This document shows positions 24,147 through 34,500 of a stretch of 64,000 nucleotides of DNA, in pieces. The translations under genes and the position numbers were made by a program. The first letter of the stretch is position 1, and every line of letters begins with the position of its first letter. Source of the DNA: Haematobia irritans (Eukaryota; Arthropoda; Insecta; Diptera; Muscidae); the NCBI RefSeq assembly GCF_050003625.1, contig NC_134400.1:46675096-46739095 (forward strand), in the 5' to 3' direction. Under the pieces are notes generated by a model. That model was not told where the DNA came from. It worked only from the letters and a program-made list of their open reading frames with translations, and did not search any database.

Positions 24147-24536
24147 ATACGGGAGCTATATCTAAATTTGAACCGATTTCAACCAAACTTGGCATGGGTA
24201 GCTAGAATAATAATTCTGCAACCTGCGCAAAATGTAAGTGTAAATCAGACAATAGATATATATGAGAGCTATCTAAATCTGAACAGATTTCCACCAAATT
24301 TTGCACACTTGAAAAATAGCAAATGTAAGCAAAGCTCTGGCTTCTGGGGCCATATAAGATATTAACAAAATCCGGCATTACTGCTGCATGTCCCCAGAAG
24401 CTTAGATTTGCTCGAAAACCGAACATAGTATACACCATTACATTAAATTGCAAAAGGAAAATATGTCGTAATTTATTTCTAATTTTGACAATATTTCGAA
24501 ATAAATTTAGAATATAGCAATTATATATTCTGATAC

Positions 24537-24967
24537 CATGCCACACAGCTCGCGATTCTATGGCCATTTTGAGGGAAAACTTCGGAGAACAATTCATCTC
24601 AAGAAATGGACCGGTAAGTTGGCCACCAAGATCATGCGATTTGACGCCTTTAGACTATTTTTTGTGGGGCTACGTCAAGTCTAAAGTCTACAGAAATAAG
24701 CCAGCAACTATTCCAGCTTTGGAAGACAACATTTCCGAAGAAATTCGGGCTATTCCGGCCGAAATGCTCGAAAAAGTTGCCCAAAATTGGACTTTCCGAA
24801 TGGACCACCTAAGACGCAGCCGCGGTCAACATTTAAATGAAATTATCTTCAAAAAGTAAATGTCATGGACCAATCTAACGTTTCAAATAAAGAACCGATG
24901 AGATTTTGCAAATTTTATGCGTTTTTTTTGTTAAAAAAAGTTATCAAGCTCTTAACAAATCACCCTT
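24537..24967 (+). pseudogene. 3' fragment of mariner transposase created by the duplication
   Basis: Begins in the middle of the transposase ('catgccacacagctcgcgat') and continues through its stop and the right inverted repeat to CACCCTT at about 24967. It encodes only about the last 107 residues, so it is not functional. It has no left end and no left TA: it arose by duplication of the locus, not by transposition. Confidence 0.88.
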
Positions 24968-26020
24968 TATTTAGACTCGTGCTTAGCAAAATGCGCAAAA
25001 AAACTTGCACTAAACGTCAATAACTTGAATAAAATAATGCATTTCTGCACACTTGACGACACTATCAAATATACTTTTTGTGCAAAATTTGAAGCAAATC
25101 AGAGAAAAAATCTGGCTTCTGGAGCCGTATAAGTGCATATCGGGCGTAAGATACACCCTCCAAAAAATCGATTCTTTAACATAGACCCCAAACACATTTT
25201 GCTTCAATCATATATATTTTCAGGATTGGTCCAAACAAAATATTGTTTGTATTGTTCAAACATATTATATTTCACCTTAGGCATACACTGGTAGAAAAAA
25301 AATTTTAATGAAATTTTCTTTGTGTATATATATTTTTAAGGCGCCAATTGGTTTCTTCCATTCTTTTACTTGCAGCTTACTCTATAGGTATCTATTTCTA
25401 TAGGCTATTTCTATATTACTATATGTTTGCATCCAAACACATATTTAGAAAAATGTTTTGTCGCAAACATAATATATTCTAACATATTAACATATATGTC
25501 GCAAACATGTTATACTAGTTTATGAACATTATATGGTTGCACTTAAAAATAATGTGTTAAAAAATTTGAGTTCCAAACATATAATTTTTACACCCAAACA
25601 TATGAAAAACAGTCTTTTTTGTCCGTGTATATACGGGAGCTATATCTAAATTTGAACCGATTTCAACCAAACTTGGCATGGGTAGCTAGAATAATAATTC
25701 TGCAACCTGCGCAAAATGTAAGTGTAAATCAGACAATAGATATATATGAGAGCTATCTAAATCTGAACAGATTTCCACCAAATTTTGCACACTTGAAAAA
25801 TAGCAAATGTAAGCAAAGCTCTGGCTTCTGGGGCCATATAAGATATTAACAAAATCCGGCATTACTGCTGCATGTCCCCAGAAGCTTAGATTTGCTCGAA
25901 AACCGAACATAGTATACACCATTACATTAAATTGCAAAAGGAAAATATGTCGTAATTTATTTCTAATTTTGACAATATTTCGAAATAAATTTAGAATATA
26001 GCAATTATATATTCTGATAC

Positions 26021-27120
26021 CTCTCGACGAGGGCTATATGTGGTACCAGTTTCATTGACCTATCTTTCTCCATTCCAGCACAGTGGGCCATTTCAGACTT
26101 TTAAAATTTTACTTTAACTTGATTTATTTTGTTTCTTATTCGATCTTTTTCTGTTTTAATAAAAATGCTTTATTTTGTCAGATCTCAAGCTTGACAAAAT
26201 AAAGCATTTTTATTAATTTTACTTTAATTTCAAAATTTCTCGAATCTGAAATGGATTCGGAATACAATGCCTATATATTCTTATAGCTCTCGACAAGGGC
26301 TATATGTGGTAGAAGTTTCATTGACCTATCTGTTTCGTGTCCAGCACAGTGGGTCATTTTATATTTTTCAAATTTAAATTTAACTTTAATTTCAAAATTT
26401 CTTGAATTTGAAATGGATTTGGAATGTAATGATTATAAATTCTAATAGCACTCGACGTGGGCTATATGTGGAACCAGTTTCATTGGCCTATCATTCTCCA
26501 TTCCAGCACAGTGGACCGTTTCATATTTATAAAATTTTACTTTTGAATCAAAATTTCTCGAATCTGAAATTGACTTGGAATATAATGCTTATATATTCTG
26601 ATAGCTCTCGACGAAGGCTATATGTGGTACCAGTTTTATTGACCTATCTTTTTCCATTCCAGTGGGCCATTTCAGATTTTTAAAATTTAATTTTAGAGTC
26701 AAAATTTCTCGAATCTGAAATAGATTCCGAATATAACTATTGTACATTCTAATAGCGGCCAACAAGACCTATATGTGGTACCTGTTTCAGTTACCTATCT
26801 ATTTGTAGTCCAGCACAGTGGGCCACTTTAGATTTTTATCATTTAGCATTACATTCAAAATTGTTTGAATCTGATATTGATTCGGAATGCAACGCCTATA
26901 TATTCTGATAGCTCTCGACGAGAGCTATATGTGGTACCAGTTTCATTAACCTATCTTTTTCCATTCCAGCACAGTGGGCCATTTCAGATTTCTAAAATTT
27001 AACTTTTGAATCAAAATTTCTCGCATCTGAAATGAATTTGGAATATAACTCTTGTACATTCTGATAGCACTCGACGAGAGCTAAATGTGGTACCAGTTTT
27101 ATTCACCTATCTATCTCCAA
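26021..27120 (+). repeat. Minisatellite with ~155-bp units
   Basis: About seven units. Each has 'ctctcgacgagggctatatg', 'gtaccagtttcattgacc', 'ttccagcacagtgggccat' and 'aaaatttctcgaatctgaaa'. Unit starts are near 26021, 26287, 26450, 26603, 26756, 26908 and 27066. The first unit is longer because of an inserted hairpin (26156-26216). Inverted single units occur at about 27760-27950, making the region a loose foldback. The phrase 'cacagtgggc' also occurs in the arms of the foldback at 21430-22130. Confidence 0.8.
26156..26216. other. Perfect 25-bp inverted repeat with 11-nt loop
   Basis: The left arm 26156-26180 (ending 'gctttattttgtca') and right arm 26192-26216 (starting 'tgacaaaataaagc') are exact reverse complements, separated by 'gatctcaagct'. 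It lies inside the first minisatellite unit and is absent from the other units. If transcribed with the host intron it could fold into a short hairpin; arm and loop sizes overlap those of small-RNA precursors, but function is only speculation. Confidence 0.75.
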
Positions 27121-28599
27121 TTTCATACTTTAAACAAATCAATTTATTACCACTTATTTTTGCAAACAGTCATTCTTTAACAGTTCTGAGATATATATTC
27201 CTAATATTCCTATAAGTAAGTTATTACTCAGTGTGTTTTCTATTATTATTGATTTGTTTTTTAAATTGTAATACACATACAACGCCATTTTTTAAGTTTT
27301 AATCTAAAATTAAATTTGCAATTTTTTCATAAAAGAGCTCTGTTAACCGTTAACATAGCTCTGTTAACCTGTTAAAATTGCTCTGTTAAAGTTAAATTTT
27401 AAAATTTATCTTCACACACATTAATTTCAGGAAGTCAGATCGGTAGATCGGTTTATATGGTCTATATCAAAACCTAGACCATATAACCGATCTTCGAACT
27501 TGACCTTCAGGACAATAGCCATAATTGTGTGTATAAAAATGAATCTTTCTACATTCTTTTACATCTAGATTTCGTCAAGATTTAAAAGGAATACGATTTA
27601 TAACTATGATTATTGGTAAGTCCTTTCTTAAATTTTAGTCAGCCGGTCTTAAGTTAAGGGCAATTTCATAAAATAACAGATACATTTTAAAATTTTACTT
27701 TAAAGGAGAAATTTGAACTACATTATCGCTATGCTCCAAATCTCATTTCAGATTCGAAAAAATTGACTCCAAAGTTAAATTTTAAAAATCTAAAATGGCC
27801 CACTGTGCTAGACTGAAAATAGGTAGGTGAAAAAAACTGGCACTAACTATTGACCTTGTCGTGTGCTTTCAAACTATATAATCGCTATATTAAAACGGCT
27901 CATTGTGGTGGAATGTAGAAAGATTGGTTAATGAAATTGAGACTGGACCTAATACATGTATGGTGAACAAATAAAAATCATCAAAAAATTTTATGAATAA
28001 TTATGAATTAGATCTGTGTAGGTAATCAGTAATAATTCCCTACGGGAAATGGATCATCCACAGGACCGGTACAGGACTAGTGCCTGGTGTGTATGAACCA
28101 GTCCCAGTTCTGGTCAAAACGTATGGAAAGGACCGGTCACTTTAACATGGGTTTGTCATTGACGGGGTTAATTAACACTTTAGGACACGACTTGGACTCA
28201 TTCCAAAGGACACGCCCAGGGACAATTTAGTAGGAGCCATCCATAGACAGGTACTCATGAACCAATCTCGGACAAACTATTGGGAATCTGTTTCCTTTTT
28301 GACACGAATCGCATTAGAAGTGAAGAACTTTCGAACTATGTTATTATGGGTTATTATGATAATCGTATTTTCAAGCGAGTATGGAAATCAATAAATTATG
28401 ACTATTTAAAAATTGCGACAAACTGGAGCACCTCTACAAGTCCTGTGATATGTCCGTCATTGGCAATTTGCACCAATTTCCCGCAGGGAATTTAAAAATT
28501 AAAAATGTTTGTGATATCAGCTTGCGAGCTGCAATAAGTCCAATACTTTGGCAAATAAGTAAAATTAGAAATTAGACCTTGGGACCCCAGTACAGCTTA
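27121..28599. other. Low-information stretch with inverted minisatellite units
   Basis: 27121-27740 is AT-rich with a DINE-like scrap ('gatcggtttatatgg', 27450-27500). 27760-27950 carries two reverse-oriented minisatellite units ('aaatggcccactgtgct'). 28050-28270 has words shared with about 54225-54290 ('tttgtcattg', 'ctttaggacacgact'), so it is an interspersed repeat of unknown class. No coding feature is supported. Confidence 0.45.
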
Positions 28600-28668
28600 G
28601 ATTCATGTGTCAGTCTGATTTATTTTCAGGCTCACTTATACTATTCAGTCAATTGTGATACCACATTA

Positions 28669-28910
28669 TGCGCTTTACAGACTATCAGTTATTCCGGACG
28701 GAATGTCAGTGTTTGTAAAGAATCTTACAATGTGTCGGATCAATACGACTTGTCGACGATGACTAAATAATCGGTAAATGTGTTATCGATCCCATAAACA
28801 TGCAGCAGCATCGAATTTGCCTTCGGACTTAACTTATAATGTGCACAATATACGGGATATGTTCGACACGAGCACTATCGTCCGGAATAACTGATAGTCC
28901 GTAAATCGCA
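28669..28910. mobile_element. Harbinger-type MITE in the non-LTR 3' tail
   Basis: Inverted ends share 'gactatcagttattccggac' exactly (28681 onward and its reverse complement near 28880-28899), flanked by TTA at 28666-28668 and 28911-28913. Other copies of the retrotransposon tail read 'ccacattaactaaaagtacc' without interruption (33359, 38851), giving the empty site. 242 bp, non-coding. Confidence 0.87.
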
Positions 28911-29427
28911 TTAGCTAAAAGTACCTATTACATATGGGCACTTATAGTTTTAACCGCTGAAACTACACGATTATTTTCTTCGAACACATTAGCAGACTGC
29001 TAAAGTAACATTTTCCAGGTCCGCCAGTATTCTAAAGTTGTATGCTCCCAAAATTCGCTTACGCCTTACACAAAATGCTGGACACTCACATAAGAGGTGT
29101 TTAATCGATTCCTTTTCTTCCGCATTATGACAGCTCATGCAGTAGTCATTGTACTTCACGTCAATAGCTTTCGCAAACTCGCCTATCGGGCAGCGTCCCG
29201 TTATACCATATATCACGAGTGATATCTGACGTCTTGAAAACACTAACATATTTTGTGCGCGGATTAACTTTAGATGGGCCATATTTGCTTAGTGTCGTTG
29301 CAACCCTTGCAATTCTTTTATTGGACATTCGCCATCATTGCAGCCTTCTCACGCAGTATGAGTTTGCTATCTGCAGAGGCAAACCAACCGATTCTAGTTC
29401 CCCTGGAATACGTAATGTAAGGTGTAA

Positions 29428-29854
29428 AGGCCTGGTTATGCTTCCAAAACGGCTCGTAAGCGTAGCGTGTCAGCTGTTTGTTTTGGATATACGACAGCCC
29501 ATACAAACGGTTACCCATCGTTTGCACAACGTAAACGTGTCGTAAGATTCAGAAAAAAAACAAAAAAATTACGTGTCGCTGATCAAAAAACTAGCGTCAT
29601 CGATTGAAAGAAAAAAATTCTATTAGCGTGAAGATATATAATTAAATATGTACTACAGCGTTGTTATCGGTTAAAATGGAGAAATAGAAATTAATATTAG
29701 TCGTGAAACTCATTTTAAGTGTAAAAAACAACCTTTTTCCTGCCTGTTTTTGATAGTTTGTGGGTACGTTTATTTTATTTGGCTAATCGCCAAAAAATTA
29801 TACGTTGCCGTTTTGTTACGGCTACGTTACATTTTAACATGCATAACCAGGCCT
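29428..29854. mobile_element. Harbinger-type MITE with AGGCCTGGTTATGC ends
   Basis: Starts AGGCCTGGTTATGC and ends GCATAACCAGGCCT, with TAA on each side (29425-29427 and 29855-29857). 427 bp. It splits the RNase H frame of non-LTR relic 1, so it is younger than that relic. The plus-strand open frame 29219-29545 and the minus frame 29318-29527 both run into it and are chimeric. Confidence 0.85.
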
Positions 29855-30139
29855 TAAGTTAGTTCCTAGTCTTGCAAATCATCCGCTTCGCTGTTCCCTT
29901 GTATGCTCCTGTTGCCAGGCACTCATATTAGGTGAATATTGATAGATTTGCGGCAGTCGAAGACCGCTTTCGAGTTAAAGAAGACAGAGTCCAAGGATTT
30001 TAATGCAGGTTGATTATCTGAGTCAATGTTAATGTCAACATTTGCAGCAAATTCGCCACGTATTCCATATATTTCGGCATGAAAAATACTACAGTAATTA
30101 GGTAATTTTTTCGCTATTGAAAAAATTACCTAATTCGCT

Positions 30140-32271
30140 ACATGAAGCCGTCTAACTGGAGAGATATTAATATATGTGAGCAGTCCGAAGATCTTAGAAA
30201 AATTTGCAATAACCAGAGCATCTACCCAAAGCAGTGGCCTGGAAATTGAAGATTGAGATGTCACGTGCTTTGGATGGAGATAGAAACAATTTTATTGACC
30301 TCACAAAAATGAATTTGGACAAGAAGTGAAAATCATGTATCCAATGTATTAAACTACCACAAGAAATTTATCTTTATTCAGTCAAACAACACTGGCAACA
30401 CTGACGGTGGACAATATTTTGCCCACCTTTGATGAGTTGGTTAGAATTTTAGAAATCGACTATTCCGTTTATGAAAATTCTATCAAGAAAAGTGATCCCG
30501 ACCTTTTTATACCAGGAGATCATCATGGAAGTGTGCAGTTGTGAAATTCTTCAGAAACTCCACAAAACAATTAGTTCAAAGTAGTTTTAAAAGAAATTCA
30601 ATGTTGGACGAGTACATGGTATTGCGCCACAAAGATAAATTTTCGAACAAGCCAAACCAACCAGTGATAGTAAAAGAATCGCCAGTGCAAGTTCAGAATA
30701 ATAGGGAGTCCATATATAAGTAATATGGGGAAACAACTTATTCTACACAATATTCACAAATTTTTTGGAATAAAATGTTAGCGGAAAACTTAAAGTTGGT
30801 GGAAGATATAATAAGGGAAAAGTTCAAATTAATAAGTAATGTATGCCCGCTAATTATGATAGCCAAGTGTGGACCAAATAGCGTGTGCCGTACGCAAAAT
30901 GCGTGTACTTCCTGAAAGGCTCTACACGTTTTAGATGAGCAACGTTTTCTTTTTTTTATTTGGAAGATAATGTAGAAATTAAAGGTTTTCATGGAAACCT
31001 GATTTAACTGAACCGTTTTCGATAAAAAATCCCAAATTATTTGAAATTTACCTCCAAGTCCCCAACTCTAAATTTCGTCCCCATCCACAAAAAATATCCC
31101 CAATTCGCGGAAAAAAATACCAAATACTGGCAACACTGACGGTGGACATTATTTTGCCCACCTTTGATGAGTTGGTTAGAATTTTAGAAATCGACTATTC
31201 CGTTTATGAAAATTCTATCAAGAAAAGTGATCCCGACCTTCTTATACCAGGAGATCATCATGGAAGTGTGCAGTTGTGAAATTCTTCAGGAACTCCACAA
31301 AACAATTAGTTCAAAATAGTTTTAAAAGAAATTCAATGTTGGACGAGTACATGGTATTGCGCCACAAAGATAAATTTTCGAACAAGCCAAACCAACCAGT
31401 GACAGTAAAAGAATCGCCAGTGCAAGTTCAGAATAATAGGGAGTCCATATATAAGTAATATGGGGAAACAACTTATTCTACCCAATATTCACCAATTTTT
31501 TTAGAATAAAGGTGGGTATTAAGTTCGAGTTTAGCAGCTAAAAACGCCATTTTTCACGATTACTTTTCTATAATAATCCATTTTAAGGAATACAAACTTT
31601 GTGAAAATTTGCTTTGGGCTTTTCCCCATCATGTTATAATAAAATTTACAAAAAATTTGTATAATTTCATGCATTTTTCTTACTGATTTAGTTTTCACTT
31701 TAGCGATTTTAGCGGCTAAACTCGAACTTAATACTCACCTTAAAATGTAAGCGGAAAACTTAAAGTTAGTGGAAGACATAATAAGGGAAAAGTTCAAATT
31801 AATAAGTAATGTATGCCCGCTAAATTATGATAGCCAAGTGTGGACCAAATAGGGTGTGCTGTACGCAAAATGCGTGTACTTCCCGGAAGGCTCTACACGT
31901 TTTAGGTTCATCACTGAGTGCAACCAACTCATTTTGATTATTTCGCTATCAAAAGCGAAATAATGCACCCCCAAAAACTGCATAAACACCATCAAAGAGC
32001 AATACGAAGGAAATTAAAAACATGAAGCCGTCTAACTTGAGAGATATTAATATATGTGAGCAGTCCGAAGATCTTAGAAAAATTTGCAATAACCAGAGCA
32101 TTCTACCCAAAGCAGTGGCCTGGAAATTGAAGATTGAGATGTCACGTGCTTTGGATGGAGATAGAAACAATTTTATTGACCTCACAAAAATGAATTTGGA
32201 CAAGAAGTGAAAATCATGTATCCAATGTGTTAAACTACCACAAGAAATTTATCTTTATTCAGTCAAACAAC
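30140..32271 (+). repeat. Shuffled duplicated block with unrecognised protein-like fragments
   Basis: Segment A occurs at 30140-30390 and 32020-32271. Segment B occurs at 30390-30935 and 31126-31903 (the latter enlarged by a MITE). A contains a frame starting 'MKPSNLRDINICEQSED' (62 codons, ATG at 32022); one base is missing in the first copy, which breaks it. B contains 'FDELVRILEIDYSVYENS' running into '...KKSDPDLFIPGDHHGSVQ' and then a stop, followed by 'KFFRNSTKQLVQ...'. High conservation between copies and codon-like text suggest decayed coding sequence, perhaps of a transposon. 'CTGGCAACACTG' next to both B copies resembles a hAT end. I do not recognise the family. Confidence 0.6.
31510..31740. 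mobile_element. PIF/Harbinger-type MITE, TATTAAGTTCGAG family
   Basis: Starts AGGTGGGTATTAAGTTCGAG and ends CTCGAACTTAATACTCACCT, with TAA at 31507-31509 and 31741-31743. The paralogous block lacks it: 30766-30776 reads 'ggaataaaatg', where this copy reads 'gaataa[MITE]taaaatg'. This internal empty site proves the ends and the 3-bp duplication. Confidence 0.92.
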
Positions 32272-33085
32272 TTAAAATGGCTATAATTGGAAATAAGATG
32301 TTCTTTCGAAAAAATTCGAGGAGTTGCCCTTTACTCTATTATATTGCACATAGCAGGCAAAGAAAGCGGTATCTTGTTTCCAATTGCAGAAGCATTCCTT
32401 TCATCGCATTACACTGGTGACCTGGAGCGGTTTTTACGGCAATATCGACATTTTATGCTGAGAATGGCATAAGGGTAATAAATACGGTATTGACAATTTT
32501 TAATAAAGGTCATCCAGCTTATACAATATATATAAATATATAGACGAATGTTTTCGTATATGTATATCTGGGATAAAGCATGACTTTTTGACTAGTTCAG
32601 CTATGTTGCGCCCACTTTATGAGGATAGTGGAAAACGATTTAAAATCCTTTGGAAACCAAGAAGATTTCAATTTCCGAATATACGTGCAGCTGATTATAT
32701 ATGAGCAAAACGAGAACTCGAGGAAATTTCTTTGGATGAGGAAATGCGGAACCGTACAACCAAAACATGCAAAAATATGTCGACGCAATTATTAATAACA
32801 AAAAAATTAGATCACCCAAACCATTTTCTGGAAATTATGAAATATTTAGACTATTTTCTACCATGGCTTAAACTACGATCTGCCAGTAGACAATATTTAT
32901 ACCAATTTTATATAACTCCCATTTTAGTATATTTAAATGTAGAGAAACATATTTTCTTTTATTTCGACTGATCAGAAAAAATATCAAAAAGTATGTTACA
33001 CATTTTACAAAAACTAAGCAATGATTCTTCTTGAGAACTTAACGAAATAGAATATTGTAAACAAAAAGATGACTATAATTGTGTG
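32272..33085 (+). other. Open frames of unknown origin beyond the duplicated block
   Basis: Two short frames (32287-32472 and 32732-32971) continue in the direction of segment A; the first includes 'GVALYSIILHIAGKESGILFP' and the second 'HPNHFLEIMKYLDYFLPWL'. Neither shows a domain I can name, and stop codons separate them. They may be remains of the same decayed gene or transposon as segment A. No intact gene is called. Confidence 0.3.
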
Positions 33086-34500
33086 GTGTTCGTTTGCCAA
33101 CTCAGGCCCACTTAGACTATTCAGTCCATTGTGATACCACATTTACTACAAATACCTATTACATATTGCAATTTATAGTTTTTTTACCCACCCGATTATT
33201 TTCTTCTGTTGAACCAACTTGATTGTTCCAAAAACATTAGCAGACTGCTTAAGTTAACGTTTTCCAGTTCCGCCAGTAATCTGAAGGTAGGATAGGTTAA
33301 AGTGGCATCCCGATTAAGTTTCAGGCACAAATAGACTATTCAGTCCATTGTGATACCACATTTAACTAAAAGTACCTATTACATATGGACACTTCTAGTT
33401 TTAACCACTGAACCTTCTCTATTATTTTCTTTTGTTGAACCAACCAGATTGTTCCAAAAATATTAACAGATTGCTTAAGTTGACGTTTTCCAGGTCCGCC
33501 AGTAATATAAAGCTATATGCCCCTAAAACTCGTTTACGCCTTACACAAAATGCAGGACACTCACACAAGAGGTAATGGATTCCTTTTCTTCCGCATCATG
33601 ACAGCTCATGCAGTAGTCATTATACTTCGCCCCAATAGTTTTTGCAAATTCGCCTATCAGACAACGACCCGTTAGGAGTGATATCTGACGTCTGAGAACA
33701 CTAGCATATCTAGCGCTCGGTTTAAGTTTAAATGGGACCATATTTGATTGGTGTCGTTACAACCCATCAAACAATTCTCCCATCGAACATTGTCCACCAT
33801 AACAGCCCTCTCACGCAGTAAGAGCTATGTTCCCATGGCCAGGCACCCTTATTAGGTAAATATTGTACTTCTCAGCCATCTTGTTGAGTAATTTTGATGG
33901 CCGTTTTCGAGTTAAGTAACACAGAGTCCAAGCTTTTTGTATATATTAATGCCAGCATTTGTTATATTTCAGCCATAAAAACACTACAGTGAGGTAATCT
34001 TTTCGCCATTCGAAGTTCCAAGTCTTTAGAATATACTCGGAAACCCAATTGTCCTTCCAATTTGGAGCCATCGGTGATGAAATCTATATAACGTTTATTC
34101 CCCGGGGAATGTGTGCACTACGCCTCACTGTTGCGAATTAGAGTTTAAAACTTTCTGGCGAAACAACTTTTCGACTACTACGTTTGACACATCTGTCAAT
34201 ATTTTTGAAGACCGAACTGTGACCGTACCTTTTTTTCGGACCACACTGATAGCTCGCACAACCGCACACCCTTTGTTGCAGCTGACTGTTTGGTCAAAAT
34301 GTCTTAAGGCAATAGATGCTGCATGACTTTATGGGAATTTGTTCCTATCTTACTGAATGCGTCTGCAATACACAAGTACGCCATACGCTGAACTTCATCT
34401 AAACTTGTCGGCTGCTGAAGTGCCGGCAGCACCATACAGCATTATAGGTCTAATCACTATATAGCCAATGTTAAATTTTAGGTTTTACTCCTCACTTTTT
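33086..34500 (-). pseudogene. Non-LTR retrotransposon relic 2, with tandem 3' ends
   Basis: Same family as relic 1. On the minus strand 33541-33741 encodes 'LTGRCLIGEFAKTI...YNDYCMSCHDAEEKE', and 33780-34100 contains RNase H-like pieces (LRE-R-A-V-M; FMAEI; SKTAIK). The 3' tail ends near 33297 ('ggttaaagtggcatcccgat' read on the plus strand). A second tail of the same family, with only the last few codons, lies directly beyond it at about 33095-33285. The frame has many stops and shifts. Confidence 0.7.

Larger units (their letters stand above)
23053..26020. repeat. Direct tandem duplication, two units of 1,484 bp
   Basis: Units 23053-24536 and 24537-26020 are in direct contact and appear identical where compared (mariner 3' part, the AAACATAT element, the DINE-like fragment). 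The novel junction 'ctgatac|catgccacac' joins a point in the minisatellite flank to the middle of the mariner transposase. The second unit runs on naturally into 'ctctcgacgag', the start of the minisatellite. The overlap at the joint is one base, fitting end-joining or replication slippage. An assembly error must also be considered. Confidence 0.85.
28600..30130 (-). pseudogene. Non-LTR retrotransposon relic 1 (RNase H and C-terminal zinc knuckle)
   Basis: Read on the minus strand, about 29860-30110 and 29340-29427 give decayed RNase H fragments. 28989-29282 encodes 'CPIGEFAKAI...YNDYCMSCHNAEE...HLLCECPAF', the Cys/His-rich tail typical of RNase H-bearing non-LTR ORF2 proteins (I/LOA/Outcast-type clades). 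The 3' untranslated tail ('gtaataggtacttttagc...gtggtatcacaatt') reaches to about 28610. Two Harbinger-type MITEs (28669-28910 and 29428-29854) interrupt it. It is 5' truncated and frameshifted. Confidence 0.75.
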
